From positions 24,449,387 through 24,513,386 of the forward strand of contig CM066918.1 in assembly GCA_033964015.1 (NCBI GenBank): DNA of 64,000 nucleotides, given 5' to 3'. The position numbers and the translations under genes are program-made. A model generated the notes under the pieces. It saw only the letters and a list, made by a program, of their open reading frames with translations. It was not told the DNA's origin and did not search any database. This document shows, in pieces, positions 22,501 to 29,500 of this stretch. This DNA comes from Scolanthus callimorphus (taxonomy: Eukaryota > Cnidaria > Anthozoa > Actiniaria > Edwardsiidae). Numbering within the stretch: the first letter of the stretch is position 1; every line of letters begins with the position of its first letter.

Positions 22501-25500
22501 TGCAGATTTGGATGGAGAGATTGGAGATGACGATGGCAATAGCTGAGCAGGCAGTCCCCCAGCCTGTATAACCATCTTTTTCTTTGATCCTTGTTTATCG
22601 TAGCTTTCCTTTGGTGACGCATTATTGAACTAGAAATTGTACCAGAAGAAAAGCATGTCAGTAGTCAGTAATCTTCATAAATGATCTAGGGCCCATATGT
22701 TCCTAGAGAAATCAGTATTTTAGTAGTAAGACCCTGTCCGTACTAACCCGGCGTTTTCGTTTGAAACCACAAACATTATGATGTTTTAGGCGTTCTGTTC
22801 ACTCCGAGACGGTGAGCATATTCTCAATATTCACAAAAAATGCATCGAGTTGAAAACGCTCTACGTATCGTTTTAGTGTGGACGGCTTGAAAACAGTTGA
22901 CACTTGGAACAGTATTTTATGCAGCTAAAATAATGAAACAGGCTGACACTTTGAAATTTAGCAATCTCAGTGACAGCATGGTTATCTGAATATCGTATCC
23001 GTTTGCAAACGAAAAAAACCCAGTTTGTTACAGCTAAATCCGTTGCATAGCGACCCACCCTTTTTTAAAGACATCAAATTATGTTTTGATTTTTGGCTTT
23101 GCTGTTTCGCCAAACCATCTCAACCACTGAAATCCTTGCCCAGTCAACTGGCTTCCCTCTGAACGGAAACCAAACAACGTCGCGACGGAAAGCCAGGCGA
23201 TTGCACTAGGCGAAACAGGGCGATAATATGATTGGCTCATAAGATTTGACTGGCGGAACAGCAAAGTCAAAAACAAATCGATGTTTTGAAAACGTGGGTC
23301 GCGATGCAACGATCCGGGGCAAGGATTTTAGCTGTAAGGACTGAACTGCACTTGCACGGTCTCATGCCTTAATGGTATTTGCGCCAAATGGATACAATTA
23401 AATAAAATTCATTTGAAAATTAAATAAATTCATTTGATTTTTCCCAAATGAATACCTTAACTGATGCCAGAAGCTGCCCTATATCAAACTGCAAAGGCTC
23501 CTTTGTCTTTTTTGGTGAGATTTGCTGAGTTGGTGGGATTTTGTGGGCTGGTGAAGCTGTGCTTCCACTCTCAGCTTTCTTTTTCTTTTTCTTCTTCTTT
23601 TTTCCTCGTGTATCACCATTACCTTCTAGACGACTGTTGTGCTCTGATGCACTTAGTGGTCTTTTAGATGGTTCTAGTTTCTAGAAAAATGGAAGGAAAA
23701 CTTTACAAACATAAACTTGCACACTTCTTACGAGAAATATATCTCATTTTCCCGTTCATCTGTTCTTTTAATTAATAGATGCACTGATGACATCATAGTA
23801 CCCTGCTAGCAGAGGTTTCTTTCTGTCAGTCTTTTATTAGCTCGCAAAGTTGTTTGCATCTTTCTGTCTGTCTTTTATTAGGTAGCAAAGCTGTTCGCGT
23901 GTCTGGTATTTTTCGCGTGGTTGTTTTGATTTGCGCATATCAAAACTACTACGCGAAATACCAGACTGACAGAAAGAAACCTCTGCTGGCAGGGTTACAT
24001 CATAGCAAGTTATGAAAAACAAAAGATATGCCACGACAGACGCAGTTGAGTGCAGTAACTGTTGCCTTATGACACGCTATGGCGTCTTCTGTGCATCTAT
24101 TAGAATGCAGACGCATGGGAAAAAATAATAAATATAAATGTGTTTAATACAGTCGAAGCTCTCTGTGCGACCGCTCTCGTAAGCGACCAGCTCCCATAAC
24201 GACCATTTTCCCGAAACCCCATTTGAAATGTTACATAAACTCTGTTTTTTCAAGCTCTCGTAAGCGACCACCTTATCGATGCGACCAGCTCCGTTAGCGA
24301 CCACAATTTCCAATCACCAACAGAGATTTTCGGTTGTTTTTAAGCTCTCGTATGCAACGGTGAAATGCTATTTTCTATGTACATATTTGCGGTTATCTAT
24401 TCTTAATTAAAGTCGGGAAATAAATCAAATTATTTTAAGCATTAGTATCACATGATATTTTCTAGATTAATTGTACTAAGCTCTCGTAAGCAACCAACAC
24501 CTATTGTTCAAGTAGGAAGCCTCTTGGTGGTCGCTAACGAGAGCCGCTCTCGTAAGCGACCAGCTCCGTTAACGACCGCAATTTTCAGTTCCTGAGGGTC
24601 GCTTACGAGAGCTTCGACTGTATAACAGCAAAGGGATGTTTCTGAAGATGAAAAACTCAAACAGTGCACACATTTCAAATTCTTGTGCGCATGCTATGAT
24701 GCCAATCGCATCAACTTTCTATGACTTTATCGGCGAAATAGAGCACACGTGATGTTAAGAGAGACACGGTAACGTTGTAAAATCACGAGCCACAATGTTT
24801 GCCGCAACGTTCTGAGTGTCTCTCCCAGCATCTCGAGTGCTCTACTTTTCTGATAAAGTTATAGAATGGTGCCGGACCTAGCCGTGCCAAAATCTGTCCC
24901 GTACTACGGGTCCTGCGTGAACGTGCGCCGGTACTCTACCAGAATTGTACTGGTCCAGTTTTGTACCGGTCTCGTGTGAATGGGGTCTCAGAGGCGGAAT
25001 GGATTGCACTGGATAAGACATACACATGGATGGCAATTCTCAGCCCGTTGCAACCAAGAAAAATTCCTGGTCCACTAAATGTGCATCGTGGCAACTTCCT
25101 GATAGTTATTTACATGTTGGGCCTTCTACATCATTCTTGATTACCTGTTTAGTCTGAGGAGCTGTCTTCAGGATTGCACTGTATGAAAGAATTGGCATTC
25201 TGGTGCCTCCGGACAACCAATCAGAGGTCAATGAAGCCTTGTGCTCCTCAGGTTTTGATATGTTGCTTCCGAGGTCAGGGAATTCCTCTTTTTCAAACAC
25301 ACGCATCTCTGGCATCTTTGGTTCAGCAGTTTCATCTTTTTTCAATATGGTTTTAGCATCTGGGGCGTTAAAATTCACTACCAATGGAATTGCAACTGAT
25401 CTTGTAACCTGTGTCTCTGCTAAAGCATTGTCTTTTAAGTTTTTTGTCTGACAATTTGCTCTTATATTATGCCTTTTAGCACTGGACAAGAATTTTGCAT

Positions 25501-28500
25501 TATCTGTCATACATGTTTGTGTGTTTTGTTGATCTTTCTTATGCGAGTCTAGACTCACAAATCTCTCCTTGCTATGCTCTGGGTGTAATTTGTTCTTATT
25601 GTAAGCTTTCTTTTGTTCAGTATCTGTTCCCTTAACCCATGCACCCCTGTTAACATCTGGGATAGCTTTTCTTTTCATATGAGGAGAATTAAAATTGCCT
25701 TTTTCCTTTTTAGTCCAAACACCCTTATTACTTTCACTATGTGGAGGACCACAATAATTGCTTTTAGTAGATGTTTCTGTTGATACTGTCTGCTCCAAAT
25801 CCTTTTTTGAATCTATCCCTTTCTTTTTACTTCCAACCAAAGTCCACTCATTATTGAAATCTCCAATACTTGTCTCTTTCATTGATCCTCTTATATGATT
25901 AGCGACTGCTGATGTCTTTTCATGATCAACACTAGTTCTGTCATTTCTTGGCATGCTATAGGATTTATGGGCAGGGTCCTTATGCCCCATCCCCCTACCA
26001 CGCCCTTGTCCATGTGAAGCTGGCCTTGCCTCGGCATCTTCGCTTTGATCCATATTCATTTCCCCTTCAGAGCTTCTTATTCCTGAAGCAACTCCTAAAG
26101 AATTATCATCCCATGCTCTCCTTGCTCCTCTTCCCCTACCTCTTGAAGCCACAAAACCCTGCTTTAATCCAACACCTTGCTGGACATTGCCAAATTCTCT
26201 TACCCCCAACCATGTTGTTCCAGCACTGTCTCTTTGTGTAGAACTTCTCTCTTTTCTAGCTGTGATTTCATCACCTGGAAAAGTCTCCTGAGTTTGTTTA
26301 TGATCAGAGGCTGAAGGGAGTTCTTTCCGTTTCTCTCTCCAGTTTCCCTCCATTTCTCTATACTCATGATATTTATTGCTATTTCTTGCTTGAAATCTTG
26401 GTTGCTTTGATCTATACTGCTGTTTCCAGCTTTGATTTGCTAGTGGTCGGCTGGTACGCTCCATGTCTTTTGTGCCTTGAGCTTGTTCAGTAATTCTGGT
26501 GCTGCTGCTCTCTATTTTATTCCAAACCTAGAAGATGATGACAAAGCGCCTTTATGGCCACAACAGAATGTGTGGTTCTAAAAATATCTGGGGGGGGGAT
26601 GGGATGTTCTTTGCAAAATTTCAGCTTCACCATTTGCTCTTCCATTGGCATTAATACAGAAAAATCTTAAGGGATCAAACAGTGATGAGATATGATGAGA
26701 GCTAATTAGAGTACCAACTATCATCCACACTCATCTACTCTCACAAGAAAGTACCCAGTTCCTTTCCACAGAGGAAAGTGTATAAACAAACATGAGCCTG
26801 CAGTTCTTTTGGCTGCAGCTGCTGATTGAAAAACTCTCATCGACTCTCATGAAAAATTTGAACATGTCCAAAGTGCATGAGAGCAGATAATGAGTTGATG
26901 AGAGTTTTTCGCGATCAAATGGGAAAACTCTTATCAGCTCTTATTAGCTCTCATCAACCTCATCACCATTTGATCTCTTGAGAGAAAAAGCTCTTACTGA
27001 AGAAAACAAATTTATAACAAAAAACTTCAGGCCTAAAAAGTGTCCTATTTAACGAACTCTTATTGTGCGACTAAAAACCTCCCTACCCTCACCACAGAAG
27101 GAATTTCTAAATTCTGGTGGTCAATTTGCATCTAGTCAATGGTCCACACACAACAACTGCATTTGTCACTGGAAATTCCAGATGGGTGGGGGTCAAATCT
27201 CAATCACGTCTTGATTACAATGATCAAATTTATAACAAAAAACTTCAGGCCTAAAAAGTGTCCTATTTAATGAACTCTTATTGTGCAACTAAAAACCTCC
27301 CTACCCTCACCACAGAAGGAATTTGTCAATTCTGGTGGTCAATTTGCATCTAGTGCATGGTCCATACAACAACTGCATTTGTCACTGGAAATTCCAGATG
27401 GGTGGGGGTCAAATCTCAATCATGTCTTGATTACAATGATCAGACAGCTTTCATGGGAGGGGAGTAAATGGGTGATTTTTGGAATCACAAATTCGAGCCA
27501 CCTCCATTATTAGTGTCAGATCTTACTCTGGGCTTTTTATCCTGGTCGTTTATGTTTGAAGTCTTTGCGGCTCTTGCATAGTCCAGTACCAATGAAGTCT
27601 CCTTCTTTGCCTTGGCCGTCTCATCATTGTGATCTTTATTGAGTGCTCTTGGAGATTGATGAATATTTGAGGTACCAGTATGCACTGATTTTCCAGATGG
27701 AACAAACTCTTCAACATGAGGAGACAAGGAAGACTTGAAATGCGATTGGTCTTCAGCAACAAGGTTTTTCAAGGGAACAAAGTCTTTGGCAGTTGGTGAG
27801 AGCATTACAGGACACTGCGAAAAACAATGTGGATTTGTGTGAATACAATCTTCTAAATTTTTGAATAAACATCAGTGACAGGTATCATGTGATACTCATC
27901 TAATGCAGGTCAGAGGACAACAACAACTTGTAAATAATATGTCAATACACAGCTGATTAGTACTATGCATTTTAATTCTTGGGTTTCATATATCTGACAG
28001 AACCCTTTAGATAATGCAAGGTTCAGGTCAAGCATTGGGGGGCACAAAGATGGCGGCAAAAGTCTCTCAAAAGTGCACAATAATAAAAGGAATAACATTG
28101 AATAACATTTGTACTTATTCTATACTCATTTATAATATACGATATAACGCACACTCTGATTTGTTCAAATCTATGCTCTGTTACACCGATAAAGTAATGG
28201 TTCTCCCCCGCTATATTAAAAAGCATTAGAGCACAACTTTCTATGACTTTATCAGCAAATAGAGCACTTGTGATGTTGGGAGAGACACTTGAAATGTCTT
28301 ATGTCTCATTCTCATGTCTCTCCCAACATCACGCATGCTCTATTGCGCAGATAAAGTCATAGAAAGTTGTGCTCTAATGCTTAAATATTATCTACTAATT
28401 TTCCAATTAGACCATAACCTGCTGTTAAAAGTTCCCAATCGACTCTTCGAAATTTGCGACCAGGTGTTGCGTGACATGAATTACCCATTGGCAATATTTC

Positions 28501-29108
28501 TGTGGTTAAGTAATGAAACAATATGATATTTAAAATAAATGCTCCCAAGAGGGAGTTTGTAATGGTATCATAGCTGAAACATAGTAAAATCAATTCTAAG
28601 GGGTGACGTCACATGAAACCCAAGAATAGTGCATATTATATTGTGCTGGTATTCAAGCAAGAAATAGGCCAAAATATTTTTCTAACCTGTACTATAATCG
28701 TCTGGGCGTTGAAATGACTGGGTTATCTGTCAGAACAACCCTTATTAGGCTGGCGGGTACCCAAAACGCCACCACACTGGTCCAATTTTTTTTCTTGACA
28801 CCTTAAATTAATTAAAAGTTGAACCAATTATCATAGAAATGTAATTCATTGAATTACGATCATAGTAATATCAATAAAGCAATGCAGCAGGCGAAGAATA
28901 ACGTGTAAACTACAAGCTCCAAGCCGATACCACACACAGTCACATCGTGAGGGTCATGTGCTAAAAATCGGAACCTTAAAATTAATGTGTTATGTGTGAC
29001 AAACGAATCTTAATATCAAGTCAAACGCTGAAATAGTCTTGATCATAGCCCAGTGATTACAACAAAATAATAAAAAGGATAATATTACCTGGTAATGTGA
29101 AGTGCCAT
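1968..29108 (-). CDS. SECISBP2L: SECIS-binding protein 2 / 2-like (13-exon model)
   Basis: Binds the SECIS hairpin in selenoprotein mRNA 3' UTRs and supports UGA recoding to selenocysteine at the ribosome. Coding exons in order: 29108-29089, 28717-28687, 27814-27527, 26527-25145, 23680-23456, 22629-22471, 21873-21778, 21454-21283, 21010-20929, 20825-20720, 20345-20231, 19780-19626, 2324-1968; 3189 nt, about 1062 residues. All junctions have GT/AG sites and compatible phases. Visible parts: two PAM2-like motifs near residues 20-60, a disordered Lys/Arg/Gly-rich N-terminal half, a polylysine block, the SECIS-interaction region (KKPTAMKRIILKEREEKK) around 728-745, and an L7Ae-type RNA-binding domain around 820-950. 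Residues such as FREYCDQVL and GLREVTKH look closer to vertebrate SECISBP2L than SECISBP2; invertebrates usually have one gene orthologous to both. The final intron is about 17.3 kb and contains another gene. Exons 1-2 are tentative; the rest is strong. Confidence 0.88.
2738..2842. repeat. Short foldback repeat
   Basis: GCTGTCGGAGATTG near 2739 pairs with CAATCTCCGACAGC ending near 2841. It is about 100 bp with an AT-rich loop, inside the SECISBP2L intron and upstream of the nested gene. Confidence 0.5.
3463..3476 (+). promoter_or_regulatory. Candidate RFX X-box upstream of the nested gene
   Basis: GTTACCATAGAAAC fits the X-box consensus RYYNYY-WW-RRNRAC at every position and lies about 55 bp before the ATG at 3532. 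RFX factors bind X-boxes in proximal promoters of ciliary genes, typically within about 200 bp of the start. The match and position are seen; function is inferred. Confidence 0.5.
3532..3640 (+). CDS. Nested gene exon 1: start and signal anchor
   Basis: ATG in the context CAAGATG opens 36 codons with a strong hydrophobic run (LIILLLCLVAGTLVIVM), ending at GAAG|gtaagt in phase 1. The short polar N-terminus suggests an uncleaved signal anchor, though a cleaved signal peptide cannot be excluded. A five-codon upstream ORF lies just before it at about 3502. Confidence 0.65.
3532..18453 (+). CDS. Nested gene: giant repeat-bearing membrane protein, family unknown
   Basis: Proposed coding exons: 3532-3640, 6224-6358, 7287-7418, 7976-8275, 10247-17152, 17613-17747, 18251-18453; 7920 nt, about 2639 residues. 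Every intron is phase 1, typical of extracellular modular proteins. The N-terminus MPPRLNTYD precedes a hydrophobic anchor (about residues 10-28), so a type II-like orientation is likely. Exons 2-3 encode a globular-looking stretch with Cys, an N-R-S glycosylation sequon and many Trp. Exon 4 and the giant exon are Ser/Thr/Pro-rich and mucin-like. The last exons encode a compact stretch ending with a second hydrophobic segment (MFAFGMALTLTATMFCAPWF) and the tail HDPLFAPHVHY. I recognise no known domain. Exons 1-3 and 5-7 have clean splice sites and phases; the join across 8276-10246 is inferred. The gene lies wholly inside the last SECISBP2L intron on the opposite strand. Confidence 0.65.
4391..4540. 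repeat. Foldback repeat
   Basis: TTCTGTGCCTTCATAGA at about 4393 and its inverse TCTATGAAGGCACAGAA ending near 4537 enclose further pairing (GAAAACCTCGG with CCTCGGTTTTC; GAGAATTC with GAATTCTC). It is non-coding, in intron 1 of the nested gene. Confidence 0.55.
4606..4860. repeat. MITE, family with a second copy at 57645
   Basis: Terminal inverted repeats AGGGGCTCTCGCACGCTTG and AAGCGTGCGAGTGCCCTTT bound about 255 bp. The left end and the following CAAATCGCAATCCAAT block recur in a copy at about 57645-57840, so this is a dispersed family. Confidence 0.6.
5660..5813. repeat. Foldback repeat
   Basis: GTCTTTCTTGGTGTTGCAAG near 5668 pairs with CTTGCAACACCAAGAAAGA near 5780-5800. It is a hairpin-type short element with no coding content, in intron 1 of the nested gene. 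Confidence 0.5.
5896..6160. mobile_element. MITE with perfect 27-bp terminal inverted repeats
   Basis: 5896-5922 and 6134-6160 are exact inverted copies, beginning TTACAGCTGTTTCAGGTAAC. The inner sequence has CAATCAAATCGCCTAGTGCA, GTCGCGACATGTCTCGCAAG and GATTTGATTGGCTCACAC. Related inner blocks occur near 62430-62600 and in the elements at 23031 and 53695. It ends 63 bp upstream of exon 2 of the nested gene. Confidence 0.75.
6224..6358 (+). CDS. Nested gene exon 2
   Basis: The acceptor cgtttcag precedes ATGTGGATG (read in phase 1 as D-V-D-V-L-M-S-M) and the donor is CGTG|gtaggt. It encodes 45 residues including GKWNLFRAARHPVCHNRSLE. This holds one Cys and an N-R-S sequon, consistent with a lumenal or extracellular location. 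Both boundaries are phase 1. Confidence 0.6.
6366..6605. repeat. Tandem duplication, two units of about 126 bp
   Basis: AAAGGGGCCGAA followed by TTGGGGTACTC and ATCGTAATTTAG occurs at about 6367 and again at about 6494, with diverged copies of the rest of the unit. It lies in intron 2 of the nested gene. Confidence 0.5.
7098..7225. repeat. Tandem duplication, two units of about 64 bp
   Basis: CGCTCCCTGATTGGTTTGTC plus GCTGAATGGGTTTCGCT and CTGATTGGCTAAGTGTATT is repeated twice almost exactly. It is rich in CCAAT/ATTGG boxes and lies about 60 bp upstream of exon 3. Confidence 0.6.
7287..7418 (+). CDS. Nested gene exon 3
   Basis: The acceptor tttgtttttatag is followed by AGTTTTTTCAG, giving E-F-F-Q-K-T-T-A-G-E-W in phase 1; the donor is AAAT|gtgagt. 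It encodes 44 residues with WLAFVAQWKTRPMTLHLELL and an N-I-T sequon near the end. A nearby AG (after ttttttc) would put a stop in frame, so the first acceptor is preferred. Confidence 0.55.
7430..7775 (-). repeat. Dispersed repeat, partner at 58735-59050
   Basis: The reverse complement closely resembles 58735-59050 on the plus strand, through blocks such as GGTCTTCTCCT, CGACCGCTAGACAAGGAGAG, GAAAAGTGCAATGGGTT and GGTTTATTGTCTCATCCGAA. Both copies keep an open frame with [20 protein letters not shown]. It sits in intron 3 of the nested gene; the partner sits in an NF-kappa-B intron, next to an exon. Confidence 0.6.
7976..8275 (+). CDS. Nested gene exon 4 (Pro/Ser-rich stalk)
   Basis: The acceptor atatcaacag leads to LPNPLSPTRD in phase 1. 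The 99 following codons are rich in Pro, Ser and Thr, with motifs such as SDPELG and SDPEMLP that foreshadow the later TNPEVLPG repeats. The proposed donor is CCAG|gtaacc at 8275, also phase 1. The same frame stays open to 8586, but similarity to the repeat motif shifts frame after about 8310, which is why an exon end is placed here. Confidence 0.45.
8583..8940 (+). repeat. 39-bp tandem array, nine units
   Basis: Near-identical 39-bp units encode SSVRTNPEVVPGT in one plus frame; the minus strand is also open as a by-product of the 3n period. Units differ mainly at GTGGTT versus GTGCTG. Every unit contains CCAGGTACC, a potential AG|GT splice site in phase 1. Confidence 0.85.
8934..9127 (+). 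repeat. 49-50-bp tandem array, four units
   Basis: The unit starts GGTACATGTAGCTACAACTG and ends GAGTATGGGACACCA. The period is not a multiple of three and each unit has an in-frame TAG, so it breaks the 39-bp frame. It may be an insertion that expanded with the array. Confidence 0.75.
9128..9366 (+). repeat. 39-bp tandem array, second block of six units
   Basis: Same SSVRTNPEVVPGT-type unit as at 8583-8940, with TAC-to-TAT variants near the splice-like CCAGGTA. It ends at a CCAGG that is duplicated on the far side of the transposon, so the array once continued directly into the sequence at 10248. Confidence 0.8.
9367..10242. mobile_element. Non-autonomous DNA transposon, 5-bp target duplication
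   Basis: Inverted termini GGTCGTTTCTTGAAA at the left and the inverse of GGTCGTTTCTCGAAACGCCC at the right. Flanks are CCAGG at 9362-9366 and 10243-10247. Removing the element and one CCAGG restores the reading frame of the surrounding repeats (VPGTLYVITNPES). The interior is AT-rich with an (AAT)n run near 9538 and no transposase. Confidence 0.7.
10247..17152 (+). CDS. Nested gene giant exon: mucin-like repeat region
   Basis: One open frame of 6.9 kb, about 2300 residues, with a phase-1 donor CATG|gtaaac. In order: four short SVPEVVPGP-type units; a unique linker with DDYDAGDGFSYDP; about five copies of a ~105-residue unit starting near LPSKAMELPTSPSTSSPQHG (10660-11970, the last truncated); then 32 copies of a 52-residue unit with GHITDETQVSTDNSPSGHAS and STSSKDKGKLSSDHNTAPG (11971-16962); and a unique tail. 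Composition is Ser, Thr, Asp, His, Lys and Gly, with dense potential O-glycosylation and almost no hydrophobic or Cys residues. Near-perfect identity and 3n periods show recent expansion under frame constraint. Confidence 0.75.
10660..11970 (+). repeat. Coding repeats of about 105 residues, five copies
   Basis: Copies start near 10663, 10972, 11293, 11608 and 11911, each with a conserved head (PSKAMELPTSPS) and, except the truncated last, VSTDNSPS, MAMLPDQHIVAD and GSELIENGVALPR. They share GHITDETQVSTDNSPS with the 52-residue units and probably gave rise to them. Confidence 0.75.
11971..16962 (+). repeat. 156-bp coding tandem array, 32 units
   Basis: The marker AAGGACAAGG recurs every 156 bp from 12073 to 16909, 32 times, without a change of length. 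Units differ at a few codons (VTVA/GMVT, SS/SA, APGK/APGR/VLGRQ). A five-unit block (780 bp) starting near 15193 is repeated almost exactly from 15973, and a related block starts at 14101, so expansion occurred by multi-unit duplication. Confidence 0.9.
17613..17747 (+). CDS. Nested gene exon 6
   Basis: The acceptor tattttcctag precedes ACCTCACAG (phase 1, D-L-T-D-N-P-V-T-P-W) and the donor is AAAG|gtaagg. The 45 residues include WSYDVNSLKLDKNLVCYQSR and a second Cys in KAHCAL, suggesting a folded, possibly disulfide-bonded domain after the repeat stalk. Confidence 0.6.
17770..18223. mobile_element. hAT-like MITE with poly-G/poly-C arms
   Basis: Starts CAGCGGCGTACCCGGGGATG and ends as the inverse of CAGGGGCGTACCCAGGGG, the CAGGGGCG-type terminus common in hAT elements. 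Long G (about 17805-17826) and C (about 18174-18195) runs face each other inside. A TCTATG microsatellite lies at about 18116-18137. It fills the last intron of the nested gene. Confidence 0.6.
18251..18453 (+). CDS. Nested gene exon 7: C-terminus with hydrophobic segment
   Basis: The acceptor cttgagcag gives V-D-E-L-S-Q-E-F-P in phase 1 and the frame ends in TAA at 18451-18453. The 67 residues include SDRMILFPLADSVLQPEL, then a 20-residue hydrophobic stretch (MFAFGMALTLTATMFCAPWF), then AGLHDPLFAPHVHY. It could be a second membrane segment or a GPI-type or re-entrant hydrophobic end. Confidence 0.6.
18454..19625. other. Intronic and 3' flank, no gene recognised
   Basis: The 3' flank of the nested gene with an AATAAA near 18664, then remaining SECISBP2L intron. 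A poly-A-like run and a GAGTGTTTTTAACCGGCTTT motif near 19420 look like old repeat debris. Short open frames have no coding features. Confidence 0.4.
19626..21010 (-). CDS. SECISBP2L: SECISBP2L exons for the L7Ae RNA-binding domain
   Basis: Four exons: 21010-20929, 20825-20720, 20345-20231 and 19780-19626. They read IHSRRFREYCDQVL, LLSELVRFQDRVYFRDPEK, AKRRFVVGLREVTKHLKLKK, then GGLDDTLHNIISIAHANGIP and ending VPVSAVGIFNYDGAQ. This is the L7Ae/L30e fold that contacts the SECIS kink-turn, with the conserved GLREV helix, SPNVE turn and GIFNY strand present. Splice phases chain exactly from exon to exon. Confidence 0.92.
19986..20165. repeat. Foldback repeat
   Basis: CTCCAGGGTGGTTGGTCTAC near 19993 and the inverse-type ends CATTTCCAGGGTGGGTAGAC near 20139 surround repeated GGAATTCCA palindromes. 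Intronic, non-coding. Confidence 0.35.
21283..23680 (-). CDS. SECISBP2L: SECISBP2L middle exons: SECIS-interaction region
   Basis: Four exons: 23680-23456 (polylysine block, then EPLQFDIGQLLASVK), 22629-22471 (Ser/Pro-rich linker), 21873-21778 (PVIKRGKEREVPKKKKPTAM) and 21454-21283 (IILKEREEKKKEREA, then an acidic Glu/Asp run). The KREVPKxKKPTxxKxIILKER pattern is the signature of the SECIS-interaction domain upstream of the L7Ae domain, and LQFDIGQLLA matches the LQLDLG motif of vertebrate family members. All four are bounded by GT/AG; the exon-to-exon frame is continuous. Confidence 0.9.
23031..23337. mobile_element. MITE, family with a copy at 53695
   Basis: TTACAGCTAAA at the left and TTTTAGCTGTAA at the right are inverted ends, followed inward by TGCATAGCGACCCAC and its counterpart GGGTCGCGATGCAACGATCC. 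The interior has ATGATTGGCTCATAAGATTT. The copy at 53695-53987 has the same ends and inner blocks. Confidence 0.65.
24150..24620. mobile_element. Tc1/mariner-type MITE flanked by TA
   Basis: CAGTCGAAGCTCTC and GAGAGCTTCGACTG are the termini, with TA directly outside each (24148-24149 and 24621-24622), the target signature of Tc1/mariner elements. The interior repeats CTCGTAAGCGACCA in both orientations. There is no transposase. It lies in the 1.5-kb intron between SECISBP2L exons 4 and 5. Confidence 0.75.
24711..24868. repeat. Palindromic MITE, copy A (copy B at 28223)
   Basis: ACTTTCTATGACTTTATC and its near inverse GATAAAGTTATAGAA frame AGAGCACACGTGATG and CATCTCGAGTGCTCT. The same pattern is more intact at 28223-28380. 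Confidence 0.6.
25145..26527 (-). CDS. SECISBP2L: SECISBP2L large N-terminal exon
   Basis: A 461-codon exon from acceptor tcttctag|GTTTGG to donor AAACAG|gtaatc. It is polar and disordered, with RGRGRGARR and GQGRGRGMGH Arg-Gly patches suited to RNA binding, a VDH-rich middle, and near its end KEEFPDLGS and LSYSAILKTAP, which resemble the EFPxL and LSYSAxLK motifs of family members. The open frame continues past the donor into the intron but loses similarity there. Confidence 0.85.
26668..26985. repeat. Foldback repeat
   Basis: GATCAAACAGTGATGAG and its counterpart CTCATCACCATTTGATC are inverted, with GATGAGAGCTAATTAGAG pairing CTTATTAGCTCTCATC. It is about 315 bp of TGATGAGAG-rich sequence in a SECISBP2L intron. 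Confidence 0.55.
27007..27442. repeat. Tandem duplication, two 218-bp units
   Basis: Starting CAAATTTATAACAAAAAAC at 27007 and again at 27225, the two units match over nearly their whole length, differing by a few substitutions and small indels. The second ends about 85 bp from the SECISBP2L exon 3 donor. Confidence 0.8.
27527..27814 (-). CDS. SECISBP2L: SECISBP2L exon 3 with two PAM2-like motifs
   Basis: The acceptor ttttcgcag leads to CPVMLSPTAKDFVPLK, and 25 residues later SLSPHVEEFVPSG. Both fit the L-x-x-x-A/V-x-x-F-x-P core of the poly(A)-binding protein interacting motif PAM2; human SECISBP2 carries a comparable single N-terminal motif. The donor is CCCAGA|gtaaga; reading past it adds frame but no similarity. 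Confidence 0.75.
28223..28380. repeat. Palindromic MITE, copy B
   Basis: GCATTAGAGCAC and GTGCTCTAATGC are exact inverted ends, followed inward by AACTTTCTATGACTTTATC and its inverse. The centre has two GGGAGAGACA/TGTCTCTCCC arms. It lies in a SECISBP2L intron. Confidence 0.7.
28687..29108 (-). CDS. SECISBP2L: SECISBP2L exons 1-2 (tentative start)
   Basis: ATG at 29108 (MALHIT) with donor ACCAG|gtaata, joined to 28717-28687 (SHFNAQTIIVQ, donor GTACAG|gttaga), gives a frame that enters exon 3 in phase. An in-frame ATG upstream at 29161 would add a hydrophobic stretch and is less likely for this family. The exon 2 acceptor has a weak pyrimidine tract, and the next acceptor nine bases earlier would create a stop. 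Confidence 0.4.
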
Positions 29109-29500
29109 CACAGAGAAATTCACAACGAAAACATCAACAAAGATTGCAAGAACATGGTACATGATGCGGGAATTATGGGTAATATGGACGGCGAAAGATT
29201 ATCGACTGTGTAGAAACAGTCTCGGGTCAGCCTCGGGCCGGTCTCGCCCAATTTCCGGAATATATATTACCCACAATGCAGTTCAGTATTGAAACTAAAG
29301 ATGGCGGATGATGTTGTGCCGCATTCAGGGTTGCACGCAATTCAAGACAGGATATTTACGGTCTAGACCATGAAGGATGGAAGTTTTCGAGTAAGAAAGA
29401 TTCCTATGTCGTACAAAGGAAACAATTTGCTAGGCGAGCGGATGGAAATAGATCCGCATGGCTGACAGTGAAGTATTTTGACGTCAAGGAAATGTAGAGT
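29109..29500. promoter_or_regulatory. Bidirectional promoter, SECISBP2L / SLC25A44-like
   Basis: About 390 bp separate the two divergent start codons. It contains an ETS-like core (TTTCCGGAA, about 29251-29260) and two inverted copies of a TATTACCCAYAAT element: GGGAATTATGGGTAATA at about 29168-29184 (minus) and TATTACCCACAATGCA at about 29264-29280 (plus). The first resembles the CAATTCCC part of ZNF143/THAP11-type sites. There is no TATA box in a convincing position for either gene. Confidence 0.55.

Noticed and set aside
25106..25144. Extension of the SECISBP2L large exon (VIKNDVEGPTCK)
   Set aside because: A strong donor (CAG|gtaatc) precedes it and family similarity stops there.
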